The translations under genes were made by a program, and so were the position numbers. 64,000 nucleotides of DNA from Geothrix campi (GTDB taxonomy: Bacteria > Acidobacteriota > Holophagae > Holophagales > Holophagaceae): positions 372,001 through 436,000 of the forward strand of contig NZ_JANHMP010000001.1 in assembly GCF_024609265.1 (NCBI RefSeq). Direction: 5' to 3'. Below, in pieces: positions 30,030 to 38,931 of this stretch. Under the pieces are notes generated by a model. That model searched no databases. It was not told where the DNA came from and saw nothing but the letters and a program-made list of their open reading frames with translations. Position 1 is the first letter of the stretch. Each line of letters starts with the position of its first letter.

Positions 30030-33008
30030 CTAGAACGCGAAGCGGGCGCCGAGCTGGATCTGGCGGGCAGAACCATTCCAGTTCTGCTGGGCCTGCAACA
30101 GCGGGGTCGCATCGCTGGAACCCGTGGCAGGACGGTACGACTGATAGGTGTCCTGGCGATTGAGCAGGTTGAACACATCCATGGACAGGGTTGCCTTGAT
30201 CCGCTTGGTAATCGCGAAGTCGCGGCGGAGTCCCAGGTCCAAGGTCAGAGTGGATCCGGCTCGCTGGGAGTTCCGACCTGTGTCCACCCCGTCCTGGAAG
30301 AAACGATCATTGGTGGTGTTTTTGTCGCGGTTCATGTCCGAGGTATAGGTCAGTGTGTAGGGCGTTCCCGTCTGGTAGCGGATTGAAACCGAGGTCAGGA
30401 TCCCGGTGACCTCCTTGTCCAGGAAGCTGAAGTAGCCGGTGAGCACCTGACGGCGATCCGTATCGGCATAGCCCCACTGGGCGCCCAGATTGTTGCCGTC
30501 CTGGATGCTGACGCCCGAATAGTTGCGCTCGTTGGAATCACTGTCCTTGTTGATGGCGTAGGTGTAGTAGAGCTGGGCGTCGAAGGCGCTACCTTCCTTG
30601 TGGTACTTCATGCTCGCCGTGTAGGCATGGTACAGGCTGGTTGCATCGGAAAAATACATGCCCATGGTGCCGTAGGCTGTATTGGGCCGAGCGGTTGGAT
30701 AGATCAGGCGGCCATAGGCGTTTGCTGCGGGCGTTCCGAGGTTCAGATCTGCGGTGCGCTCCAACTGCTTGCCCTTGGCATAGGTGGCGGACAGGCCCAG
30801 GATCAGGTCATTGAAGAAGGGGCGCTCAGCGCCGATGTTCAAACGGTCGGTATAGGGGTTCTTGAAGTTGTTGTTGAAGGTCCAGATGTTGAACCCGGAG
30901 AGCGTGACGTTGCTGGGCATGGCCGCCAGCCAGTACGGGTTCGCGGCATTGAACGGTGCTCCACCCGTGAAAGTGGTCGGGTTACCGCGGGGGATGAGAT
31001 AGGTGTCGGCATCACTGGGCTGGAAGTCCTTGGATCCAGTGCGGACTCCATTGGCCGCATAGGCCTGGTAGAAGAACACGGCCGGTGTGGTGCTGACATA
31101 GCGACCGATGCTCCCACGGATGACCGTCTTGCCCTGGTCAAAAGTGGGGGTCCAGGTGAAGGACACACGGGGCGAGAACTGGCTGTCCGAGGGGATCTTG
31201 GCCGTAATGGGCATGGGATTGGCGAGTGGGTCGCCCATGTTCAGGATCGGATAATCCGGGTTCTCCTGGCGGTCCCAGCGGACCCCGGCTCCGAGTTTGA
31301 AGGTGTCGGTGATGCGCCATTCAGTCTGGATGAAGGCAGCCATCTGCTTGTAGCTGGTGTCGAAGAGACCGGCCTGCTGCACGGGGCTGTTGAGGCCGAA
31401 ATTCTGACGGTAGAACGACCAGTAGCCCAGGCGGTAATTGTCAAGCGCGCTTCTGGCTGGAATGCCGTTCGGCACATCCGCAGGGGTGTTGGAGAACTGA
31501 TAGACACCCTGCCAGTTGCCCGCGAAGAACTCGGAGACGCTGATGTCGTTGTAGTCCACACCAGCCTTCACCTGGAAGGTCGGGGTCACGTAGCTGATGT
31601 TCTCTTGGATCTGGGTGCGCTTGGTATTGTAGGTGCGATCGAAAGGATAGGCGCCGTAGAAGCCCACATTGCTGATGCTGACCTCAGGGGAGTTGGAGTA
31701 GGTCGAGCGGGGCATGTCGTCCTTGGTGTGGCTGATCCGGAACTCGTTCATCCAGTTGCCGGTGATCACCCAGTTCCACTGCAGGACATAGGCGTCCGTG
31801 GTCACGTCATCCGAGGCCAGATTCTCTGAGGCCGCCGTGGTGCTGGCACCGGTGACTCCCTTGAACTTGGAGTGATTGATCCGGAACTGGATGTTGTGGT
31901 CGACCGTGGGGTTGAAATCGAAGCGGACGAAGTAGACGTCCGAATCGGCCTTGGCGGAGTAATCGCCGGCCTTGGCCAGGAGTACGGCATCGTTCGGGTA
32001 CAGGGCTGGGTTGAGCGGGCCGGAAGCACCAAGGCCAGCGTTGCCTCCCCAGACCTGGTGGATGGGCTCCTTCCGTCGTTGGGCATCGTAGGCCACGAAG
32101 TAGAACAGCTTGTCCTTGATGATCGGGCCCCCCACGCTGAAGCCGAACTGCTCCTGCTGGAAGTCGCCCACGGGATTGGTGGTGGTGCCGCCATTGGGCT
32201 GGCGCAGGGTCGGACCAGCCTCCACCCAGCTTCGGGGACGCATGTAATAGAAGAGGCTGCCGCCGAGGTCGTTGGTACCGTTCTTGGTGATGGCGTTCAC
32301 GTAACCGCCGCCCATGCGGCCGAACTCGGCGCTGGCGCCGTCTGTGATGACCTGGTACTCGCGGATGGCTTCGATGGAGATGGTGAAGGGGGTCTTGCCT
32401 TCGGCAGCGCCCGTGGCGCCACCGAAGAAGGGCTCGTTGTTGTCGCCGCCATCGATGTTGATGGAGGTGTTGACGCCGCGCTGACCGGCGATGGCCAGGT
32501 TGCCGCGGCTGCTGTCGACGACGACCTGGGGAGCCAGAGTGGCCAGGTTGGTGAAGTTGCGATTGAAGACCGGCAGATTGGTGAGGTTATCGGGGGAGAT
32601 GATGGCGGCGGCGCTGGCGCGCTCCGTATCCACGGCGGCGGAGGCGGCCACCACTTCCACCACGGCGCCGGTTTCGGGCGCCAGCTTGATGGTCAGGGGG
32701 GCGGCATCGCCGAGGTTCAGGTTCACCTTGACGTTGCTGGCGGTCTGGAAACCGGCCTTGGTGACGGTGACCGTGTACGGGCCGACGGGCAGCAGGGTGG
32801 CCAGATAGCGCCCCTCGCCATTGGTCTGCAGGGTGCGGGTGAGGCCGGTCTCGGTGTTCCGGATGACCACCGCGGCCCCGGTAATGCCAGCGCCCGTGTT
32901 GTCCAGGACCCGACCACCCAGCTGGGTGGACACCCCCTGGGCCGCGAGGGGGGCCGCTGCCACCAGCAGGGCCATGAGGGATGAGCCGCCGAAGTGCCTT
33001 GATCTCAT
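30030..33008 (-). CDS. Oar-like TonB-dependent receptor with carboxypeptidase-regulatory domain
   Basis: A 992-residue outer-membrane beta-barrel protein. Signal peptide about 1-23 (cleavage after AAPLAAQ); carboxypeptidase-regulatory (Ig-like) domain about 25-110 with GRVLDNTGAGITGAAVVIRN; plug domain about 120-245 with QRGVNTSINIDGGDNNEPFF; then a large barrel ending in the terminal phenylalanine (LGARFAF). This Oar/CarboxypepD_reg receptor type is greatly expanded in Acidobacteriota and is thought to import or export large ligands or proteins. The substrate is unknown. The start ATG at 33008 has GGAGGAAC upstream. It is divergent from the S55-type gene and followed by a terminator. Confidence 0.93.
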   Translation of the reverse strand: MRSRHFGGSSLMALLVAAAPLAAQGVSTQLGGRVLDNTGAGITGAAVVIRNTETGLTRTLQTNGEGRYLATLLPVGPYTVTVTKAGFQTASNVKVNLNLGDAAPLTIKLAPETGAVVEVVAASAAVDTERASAAAIISPDNLTNLPVFNRNFTNLATLAPQVVVDSSRGNLAIAGQRGVNTSINIDGGDNNEPFFGGATGAAEGKTPFTISIEAIREYQVITDGASAEFGRMGGGYVNAITKNGTNDLGGSLFYYMRPRSWVEAGPTLRQPNGGTTTNPVGDFQQEQFGFSVGGPIIKDKLFYFVAYDAQRRKEPIHQVWGGNAGLGASGPLNPALYPNDAVLLAKAGDYSAKADSDVYFVRFDFNPTVDHNIQFRINHSKFKGVTGASTTAASENLASDDVTTDAYVLQWNWVITGNWMNEFRISHTKDDMPRSTYSNSPEVSISNVGFYGAYPFDRTYNTKRTQIQENISYVTPTFQVKAGVDYNDISVSEFFAGNWQGVYQFSNTPADVPNGIPARSALDNYRLGYWSFYRQNFGLNSPVQQAGLFDTSYKQMAAFIQTEWRITDTFKLGAGVRWDRQENPDYPILNMGDPLANPMPITAKIPSDSQFSPRVSFTWTPTFDQGKTVIRGSIGRYVSTTPAVFFYQAYAANGVRTGSKDFQPSDADTYLIPRGNPTTFTGGAPFNAANPYWLAAMPSNVTLSGFNIWTFNNNFKNPYTDRLNIGAERPFFNDLILGLSATYAKGKQLERTADLNLGTPAANAYGRLIYPTARPNTAYGTMGMYFSDATSLYHAYTASMKYHKEGSAFDAQLYYTYAINKDSDSNERNYSGVSIQDGNNLGAQWGYADTDRRQVLTGYFSFLDKEVTGILTSVSIRYQTGTPYTLTYTSDMNRDKNTTNDRFFQDGVDTGRNSQRAGSTLTLDLGLRRDFAITKRIKATLSMDVFNLLNRQDTYQSYRPATGSSDATPLLQAQQNWNGSARQIQLGARFAF

Positions 33009-33134
33009 GAGAAGTTCCTCCGTATCTCAAAGAGTATCCACGGGGCCGCCTCGCAATAAAAGGGATCTGATGGTCAAGGAACGAAAATGTCACCTGGGGC
33101 ATCTGAAATTCACAGGGGCGCCCGGCCGGCGGCC

Positions 33135-33151
33135 GTCCCGGTTTCCGGGAC
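33135..33151. other. small perfect hairpin in the divergent leader region
   Basis: GTCCCGG-TTT-CCGGGAC, about 30 bases before the start of the S55-type gene, within the 179-base region between it and the TonB receptor. It may be a transcript end or leader structure; no clear promoter was identified around it. Confidence 0.45.
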
Positions 33152-33187
33152 CGTCCTGCTAGGCTTCAATTATTCCTTGAGATATCG

Positions 33188-34927
33188 ATGAGACTGGTCG
33201 CCCTCGCCTTCGCCTTCCTTTCCCTGGCTCCCCTGGCTGGCCAGGGGCCCACCACCCTGGCCGTCTCGGAGATCCGGGCCGGCATGAAGGGCTATGGCCG
33301 GACCGTGTTCCAGGGCGGGAAGATCGAGCGCTTCGATTTCGAAGTACTGGGGTTGCAAAGGAACTTCGCCCCTGGTCGGAGCAGGATCATGGTTCGGGCC
33401 TCCGGCGGCCCCCTGGCGGACACCGGCATCCTGGCCGGCATGAGCGGCAGCCCCTGTTACATCGACGGGAAGCTCATCGGGGCCTTGAGCACGGGCATCG
33501 CCTTCGAGAAGGAAGCCGTCGGCGGCATCACGCCCATCGCCGAAATGCTGGACCAGCTCCGCGATATTCCGGAGACCCCGCCCAGCCGCACGCCCCTGAT
33601 CCTCCCCAAGCTGGAGCCGCCCAAGGTTCTCAAGGCCGCCTTGTCCGGGCAGATGCTGGACTTCAGGACCCTGATGGGCGAGGCGGATCCGCAGGCCCTG
33701 CCCATGGCCATCGTCGGCAGTTCCCTGGGGCCCGAGGCCCAGCGCTTGTGGGCTGGCTTGCCCATCACCTTTGCCGCCGCGCCGATCCTGTCCGGAGGGC
33801 GGGAGGAGGCGAGCCCCCTCGAACCCGGCGGCATGGCGGCCATCACCCTGATGCAGGGGGACCTGGATCTGGCCGCCGCAGGCACCATCACGTACGTTTC
33901 GGGCAAGCGGGTCCTGCTCTTCGGGCACCAGTTGTTCAACCTCGGCTCCGTGGATCTCCCGCTCTGGTCCGCCACGGTGGCCAGTACGGTCGCCAGCTAC
34001 CAGGGTTCCTTCAAGATGGCCATGCCCGTGGCGCCCATCGGCGCCTTGCGGCTGGACCGCAGTTCAGGCGTGGCGGGGCTGCTGGGCGCCGAGGCGCGCA
34101 TGGTGCCTTTGCGGATCGGCCTGAACCTGGGTGGCAAGCGCACTCTGAATTTCCGCTTCGAGTTGATGGATCATCCCGTCGCCACCCCGGCCCTGGTGGC
34201 CACGGCCGTGGCCCAGACGCTGGATGCCCATACCCGGGGGCTCGGCCTCCAGAGTCTGTCCATGCAGGGCAACATCAAACTCGCCGGGCAATCGCCCATC
34301 CAGATCGAGAATGTCATCGCGGACCTGAACCCCTCGCGCATGTCCCAGTACGTGGGTGCCATGCTCCAGGCCATCACTCTCAATCCCTTTGAGAAGCCGG
34401 TATTCGAGGGGATTTCCCTCACCATCAAAGCGGAAGAGCGGTTGGATCTTTCGGCCATTGCGGGCGTTCGCCTCCTCAAGGCCCGGGCCAAGCGGGGGGA
34501 GATTCTCCCGGTGCTGGTCACCCTCCAGAACATCCAGGGCGTGCGGGAGACGGCCACCTTCAACATCCAGGTGCCCTCCTCTGCCGCCAAGGGCAAAGCC
34601 ACCCTCATGGTGGGCGACGGCTTCAGCCTCATGGCCGCCGATCCCGACGAACGCATGATCGAGGTGGCCAATCTGGGCGATGTGGTGCGCCTCCTGAACG
34701 GCGCCCTCCGGAACAACCACGCCTATGCCCTCCTGGTGCAGATTCAGCCTGGCGCGGGCCTGCGCGGCAGCCGCATCGAGGGCATCCCGCCGACGGTGGC
34801 CAGCCTGGTCAGCGGCGATGGGGCCAGCAGCGACAACCGGTTGCAGCGGCGCATCGTGGGGCGGGCGATTCTCCCGCTGGATCGAGAGGTACGGGGGCTC
34901 AGCCAGCTGGATGTGGAAATCGAGTGA
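33188..34927 (+). CDS. exported SpoIVB S55-peptidase-like protein
   Basis: A 579-residue protein with a signal peptide (about 1-19, ending PLAGQ). The N-terminal region has VSEIRAGMKGYGRTVFQGGK and GILAGMSGSPCYIDGKLIGA, the serine motif of S55 (SpoIVB) peptidases, with S86/S88. A GH motif, LLFGHQLFNLGSVDLPLW (H247), comes after the serine; in SpoIVB the catalytic histidine comes before it. The first 130 residues have no histidine at all. The C-terminal third looks like beta-rich, Ig-like structure. Activity is therefore uncertain. It is followed after 25 bases by another exported protein gene, suggesting a two-gene unit. The family is common in Acidobacteriota and has no known role. Confidence 0.8.
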   Translation: MRLVALAFAFLSLAPLAGQGPTTLAVSEIRAGMKGYGRTVFQGGKIERFDFEVLGLQRNFAPGRSRIMVRASGGPLADTGILAGMSGSPCYIDGKLIGALSTGIAFEKEAVGGITPIAEMLDQLRDIPETPPSRTPLILPKLEPPKVLKAALSGQMLDFRTLMGEADPQALPMAIVGSSLGPEAQRLWAGLPITFAAAPILSGGREEASPLEPGGMAAITLMQGDLDLAAAGTITYVSGKRVLLFGHQLFNLGSVDLPLWSATVASTVASYQGSFKMAMPVAPIGALRLDRSSGVAGLLGAEARMVPLRIGLNLGGKRTLNFRFELMDHPVATPALVATAVAQTLDAHTRGLGLQSLSMQGNIKLAGQSPIQIENVIADLNPSRMSQYVGAMLQAITLNPFEKPVFEGISLTIKAEERLDLSAIAGVRLLKARAKRGEILPVLVTLQNIQGVRETATFNIQVPSSAAKGKATLMVGDGFSLMAADPDERMIEVANLGDVVRLLNGALRNNHAYALLVQIQPGAGLRGSRIEGIPPTVASLVSGDGASSDNRLQRRIVGRAILPLDREVRGLSQLDVEIE

Positions 34928-34952
34928 TGAACATGAGCGACGAAAGGGTTCT

Positions 34953-37058
34953 ATGCGCTGGATGAGTTTCCTTCTTTCCGCTGTCGTGGGGATGACGGCC
35001 CTGGCGGATCAACCCGTCGCCACGTTCTCCGGATTCAATGACTGGCTGGGGTCCGAGACCCACGGGGTCCGCATCGGCGCTGATGGCCGCCTGAGCCTGG
35101 CACCGAACCTGCGCCGCGTCGGCCAGCTTCCCGAAGGCGTCATCTGGGCGGCGGTGCCGGACGGCTCCGGAGGCGCCTACCTGTCCGCGGGCACGGATGG
35201 CAAGCTCTTCCACTACACCGGCGGCCAAGTGAAGCCTCTGGGCCAGGTGAAGGGCGGCATCGTCTTCGCCCTGGCGCGGCTGGGGCAGGATCTGATCGTG
35301 GCGCCTACGGGTGAGAGCAAGCTCTTCCGCGTGACGCCCACCGGGGAGGTGAAGCCGTTCGCGGACATCGAGGCCCGCATCGTCTGGGCCCTGGCCGTGG
35401 AAGGGGACGCGGTTATCGCGGCCGGCGGTTCCGAGAAGGGCGCCGTGCTGGTCCAGGCCAGGAGCGGTTCCAGCCGCCGCCTGGCGGAGCTGGCGGACGA
35501 GACGGCCTTCACGGCCCTGGCGCCGGACGGGCAGGGCGGGTGGTACCTGGGCAGCCATGGCCGGGGTCTGGTGCTTCGCTACAGCCGCCAGGGCGACCGC
35601 CTGGAAACCCTGATGGACACGCCCTTCGAGGAGGTGCGGGCCTTGGCTCAGGTGGATGGGCAGCTCTACATCGGCGCCGATAACGGGCTCACTCCGAAGT
35701 TCAGCACGGGGCAGCTGGAACGGCGGGAGGGCTACCTCCAAGCGGACACCGCAGTCGCCGCCCGTTCTGCGGTCATCCGCCTGGATCGGGACCGGGTGCC
35801 CGAGACCCTCTGGCAGAGCGCCCAGAGCCAGGTCTATGCCCTGACGGCCTGGAAGGGCCAGCTGCTGGTGGGTACCGGCAACCGGTCCCGCCTCTTTTCG
35901 CTGCCTCTGGGCAAGGCCCATGACACGGACCCCTTCGCGGTGGTGCAGGAGCTGGGCACGGCCCAGGCCACGGCCTTCCTGCCCTCCGGTGGCGATGTGC
36001 TGGTGGTGGGCTCCAACCCCGCTGAGCTGCACCTGCTGTCTGAAGCCCAGGCCACCGAAGGCACGGTGGAATCCAGGATCCTCAAGGGCGCGCCTCTCGC
36101 GGATTGGGGCCGGGCCTATCTCGAGGCGGAAACCCCGACAGGCACCAATGTGGAGTTCCAATTCCGCACCGGCAGCACTGAGACACCGGATGCGACGTGG
36201 AGCCCCTGGACCCCCCCGCTGCGCAGCGGCGAGCGGCCGGCGCTCCCGTCGTCCCGCTTCGCCCAGTTCCGCCTGCGGCTCAGCAGCACCAGGGGCGGTG
36301 CCACGCCCTTGGTGGAAACCGTCACCGTGCACTGGGCCCATCGCAACCTGGCGCCGGTCTGGGAGGGTGTGGACATCATGCCGCCGGGGCTGGTCATCAC
36401 CCGCACAGCCCCACCCGATGACATCGGCATCGAGCGGGTGCCCCTGGAGACCCAGAAACTCATCCCAGCTCTGGGCTACATGGGGGCTGAGAAGCGCAGC
36501 TTCCGCCGGGCCGGCCAGAGCTTCGTCTTCCGGGTGAACGATCCCAACGCGGACACCCTGGAGTTCGCCATCCGGTTGGTGCCCGACCGCGGCGCGCCCA
36601 TCCTGCTGGAGAAGGCGTGGAAGGAGAAGTTCTTCAGCTTCGACACTCTCCCCGTGCCGGACGGCCGTTACCGCCTGGAAGTGACGGCTTCCGACGCCCC
36701 CACGGCTGCCTTCAACGCCACCCTCACCAGCACGTGGCGGACGGCGCCCTTCATCATCGATCACACGCCCCCGACCATCTCCGAGCTCAGCGCCGTGGCC
36801 GAGGGCCAGGGGGTTCGCGTCCGGTTCGTGGCGCGGGACGAGACCTCCACGCTGAAAGAGGCTGCCATCAGCGTTGATGGCGAGCACTGGCTCCAGATCG
36901 TGCCTGAGGACCGCGTCTTTGATCAGAAAGACGAGCGCTTCGACGTGCTCGTGCCCCGTGATGCCCTGCGCGGTGATCGGATCCTCGCCAAGGTTACCGA
37001 CCAGAACGGCAACGAGCAGACGGCAGCGGTCCAGGTGGGGGCAGCCGCCAAGCGGTAG
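34953..37058 (+). CDS. exported beta-propeller-like protein of unknown function
   Basis: A 701-residue protein with a signal peptide (MRWMSFLLSAVVGMTALA). Residues about 60-370 carry repeated blades of the kind GGAYLSAGTDGKLFHYTGGQ, LIVAPTGESKLFRVTPTGE and GGWYLGSHGRGLVLRYSRQG, spaced by about 45 residues, so a propeller is likely. Residues about 400-470 and 500-700 look like beta-sandwich modules (FQFRTGSTETPDATWSPW; LSAVAEGQGVRVRFVARDE). No catalytic motif was recognised. Start: ATG at 34953 after GAAAGGG; the frame is open upstream but overlaps the previous gene. It is probably secreted and may be a partner or substrate of the S55-type protein, with which it is co-transcribed. A terminator follows. 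Confidence 0.75.
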   Translation: MRWMSFLLSAVVGMTALADQPVATFSGFNDWLGSETHGVRIGADGRLSLAPNLRRVGQLPEGVIWAAVPDGSGGAYLSAGTDGKLFHYTGGQVKPLGQVKGGIVFALARLGQDLIVAPTGESKLFRVTPTGEVKPFADIEARIVWALAVEGDAVIAAGGSEKGAVLVQARSGSSRRLAELADETAFTALAPDGQGGWYLGSHGRGLVLRYSRQGDRLETLMDTPFEEVRALAQVDGQLYIGADNGLTPKFSTGQLERREGYLQADTAVAARSAVIRLDRDRVPETLWQSAQSQVYALTAWKGQLLVGTGNRSRLFSLPLGKAHDTDPFAVVQELGTAQATAFLPSGGDVLVVGSNPAELHLLSEAQATEGTVESRILKGAPLADWGRAYLEAETPTGTNVEFQFRTGSTETPDATWSPWTPPLRSGERPALPSSRFAQFRLRLSSTRGGATPLVETVTVHWAHRNLAPVWEGVDIMPPGLVITRTAPPDDIGIERVPLETQKLIPALGYMGAEKRSFRRAGQSFVFRVNDPNADTLEFAIRLVPDRGAPILLEKAWKEKFFSFDTLPVPDGRYRLEVTASDAPTAAFNATLTSTWRTAPFIIDHTPPTISELSAVAEGQGVRVRFVARDETSTLKEAAISVDGEHWLQIVPEDRVFDQKDERFDVLVPRDALRGDRILAKVTDQNGNEQTAAVQVGAAAKR

Positions 37059-37070
37059 CCATCCTCCGCA

Positions 37071-37104
37071 CAGAAAAGCGGGGCCCCTCGGCCCCGCTTT
37101 TCTG
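37071..37104. terminator. strong bidirectional terminator
   Basis: A perfect 15-bp stem (CAGAAAAGCGGGGCC / GGCCCCGCTTTTCTG, loop CCTC) with A/T runs inside the stem, between the converging propeller-like gene (+) and the enoyl-CoA hydratase gene (-). Confidence 0.9.
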
Positions 37105-37117
37105 TGGCGGCCAAAGA

Positions 37118-37894
37118 CTACAAGCCTTTGAACTGCGCCTGGCGCTTCTCCAGGAAGGCCCCCATGCCTTCCTGCATGTCCTGGGTGGCGGCGAGCAGGC
37201 CGAAGAGGGCGGCCTCGTACTGGAGGCCCTGTTCCTGAGGCATCTCGAGGCCTTCGTTCACGGCGGCCAGGGCGCTGCGGAGGGCCAGCGGGCCCCGGGA
37301 CAGGATGGTCTTCGCCAGCTTCTCAGCGGTGGTCTTGAGATCGGCCTGAGGCACCACGCGGCTCACGAGGCCCATCCGGAGGGCGTCGGCGGCGGGGGTC
37401 ATCTCGGCGCTGAGGATCATGTCCAGGGCCACGCCCTTGCCCACGAGGCGGGGCAGGCGCTGGGTGCCGCCATAGCCGGGGATGATGCCGAGGCTCACCT
37501 CGGGCAGGCCGAAACGGGCGTTCTCGCTGGCGATGCGGATATGGCAGGCCAGGGCCAGCTCGCAGCCGCCGCCCAGGGCGAAGCCGTTCACGGCAGCGAT
37601 GACGGGCTTGGGCATGGACTCGATGCGCTGGAACACGGCCTGGCCGCGCAGGGCCTGGACCCGGGCGGAGGCGGTGTCCAGGGACCTCAGCTCGGCGATG
37701 TCGGCGCCGGCCACGAAGGCCTTCTCGCCGGCGCCCGTGACCACCACGGCACCCACCTCGGCGTCCTGCTCCAGGTCCGCGAAGACCAGCTCCAGCTCCT
37801 TCAGCACCTCGTTGTTGAGGGCATTGAGCTTCTCGGGCCGGTTGAGGGTGACCCAGGCGATGCGGTCGGTTTTCTCGACGAGGACGAAGGACAT
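37118..37894 (-). CDS. enoyl-CoA hydratase (crotonase)
   Basis: A 258-residue crotonase-fold enzyme. The oxyanion-hole segments are AGADIAELR and VNGFALGGGCELALAC; the two catalytic glutamates of true hydratases are present in GGGCELAL and FGLPEVSLGIIPGYGGTQRLPR. It hydrates crotonyl-CoA or longer enoyl-CoA in beta-oxidation or butyryl-CoA metabolism. It pairs functionally with the 3-hydroxybutyryl-CoA dehydrogenase and acyl-CoA dehydrogenase genes of this window, though unlinked. It is divergent from nadC with 47 bases between starts. Confidence 0.93.
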   Translation of the reverse strand: MSFVLVEKTDRIAWVTLNRPEKLNALNNEVLKELELVFADLEQDAEVGAVVVTGAGEKAFVAGADIAELRSLDTASARVQALRGQAVFQRIESMPKPVIAAVNGFALGGGCELALACHIRIASENARFGLPEVSLGIIPGYGGTQRLPRLVGKGVALDMILSAEMTPAADALRMGLVSRVVPQADLKTTAEKLAKTILSRGPLALRSALAAVNEGLEMPQEQGLQYEAALFGLLAATQDMQEGMGAFLEKRQAQFKGL

Positions 37895-37941
37895 GGGGTC
37901 TCCTGGTTTCCGGCCATTGTACGCTGTGGGAGGAGTGACCG

Positions 37942-38790
37942 ATGTTCCATCCCCCGCACCCCGAGACCTACCGTGATCAGCTGCGCGCCTTCCTGCGGGA
38001 GGACTGGGGCACCCAGGATTGGAGCACTGCCGCCGTTCCGGATCGGCCCATGACGGCCCGGGTGGTGGCCAAGGGCGACCTCGTCCTGGCGGGAATCCCC
38101 ATGGCGGTGGAAACCCTGAGGCTGACCTGCGCCACGCTTTCGGCAGAGCCGGCCCGGCACGATGGCCAGAAGGTCGCGGCGGGCACCGAGGTGCTGCGCC
38201 TGCGGGGCTCCAGCCACGGCATCCTCTTGGCGGAGCGGGTCATGCTGAACCTGCTCCAGCGGCTCTCGGGCACGGCCACCCTCACCCGGCGATTCGTAGA
38301 CGCCATCGAGGGCACCGGTGCGCGCATCCTCGATACCCGCAAGACCACCCCTGGCCTGAAGCTGCTGGAGAAGTACGCGGTCCGCTGCGGCGGAGGGGTG
38401 AATCACCGGCTGACCCTGGGTGATGGCGTGCTGCTGAAGGAGAACCACCTCGCCGCGGCGGGAGGCGTCCGGGCCGCGGTGGAGGCCGCGCGCCGCGTCG
38501 CGCCGAACCTCGTGAAGATCGAGGTGGAAGTGGAGAGCCTGGGCCAGCTCAAGGCCTGCCTGGACCTGCCGGAGGTGGACGGCGTGCTGCTGGACAACAT
38601 GTCCATCGACCAGATGCGCGAGGCCGTGGCCCTGCGGGATCGCAGCGGCCGGCGCCTCTTCCTGGAGGCCAGCGGCAACATCACCCTAGAGCGGGCTCGG
38701 GCCGTGGCAGAGACCGGCGTGGACTTCCTCAGCGTGGGGGCCCTCACCCACAGTGCCCCCGCGGTGGACCTGAGCCTGCGCATGGACTGA
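37942..38790 (+). CDS. nadC: nicotinate-nucleotide pyrophosphorylase (carboxylating)
   Basis: A 282-residue quinolinate phosphoribosyltransferase that makes nicotinic acid mononucleotide from quinolinate and PRPP in de novo NAD synthesis. Signature segments are LNLLQRLSGTATLTRRFVD, DTRKTTPGLKLLEKYAVRCG, then GGVNHRLTLGDGVLLKENH, IEVEVESLGQ, VDGVLLDNMS and the C-terminal LEASGNITLERARAVAETGVD. Length and motifs are normal. No nadA or nadB lies nearby. It is followed by a terminator and a large palindromic element. Confidence 0.95.
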   Translation: MFHPPHPETYRDQLRAFLREDWGTQDWSTAAVPDRPMTARVVAKGDLVLAGIPMAVETLRLTCATLSAEPARHDGQKVAAGTEVLRLRGSSHGILLAERVMLNLLQRLSGTATLTRRFVDAIEGTGARILDTRKTTPGLKLLEKYAVRCGGGVNHRLTLGDGVLLKENHLAAAGGVRAAVEAARRVAPNLVKIEVEVESLGQLKACLDLPEVDGVLLDNMSIDQMREAVALRDRSGRRLFLEASGNITLERARAVAETGVDFLSVGALTHSAPAVDLSLRMD

Positions 38791-38821
38791 ACAGCAGTCC
38801 AGAACCTTTGGACGGGAATAA

Positions 38822-38850
38822 GAAGAAGCCCGGCTTTGCCGGGCTTCTTC
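38822..38850 (+). terminator. terminator after nadC
   Basis: Perfect 13-bp stem GAAGAAGCCCGGC / GCCGGGCTTCTTC with loop TTT, ending in a pyrimidine-rich CTTCTTC side. It probably also ends the TolC gene transcript arriving on the minus strand. Confidence 0.8.
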
Positions 38851-38857
38851 GTGGGGC

Positions 38858-38925
38858 CCGGGGGTATGCGCGCGCAGCGCGCCCCTAGATCCTTGCAGCG
38901 CATGCGCTGCAAGGGGAACCCCCGG
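38858..38925. repeat. nested palindromic element between nadC and the TolC gene
   Basis: An outer 8-bp stem (CCGGGGGT at 38858-38865 with ACCCCCGG at 38918-38925) encloses a GC-alternating hairpin (TGCGCGCGCAGCGCGC, about 38867-38882) and a perfect 24-base palindrome (38891-38914, beginning CCTTGCAGCG). It could fold as a three-way or cruciform structure. It has the look of a REP/BIME-like repeated intergenic element, but no second copy was seen in this window. Confidence 0.7.
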
Positions 38926-38931
38926 ACAGAA

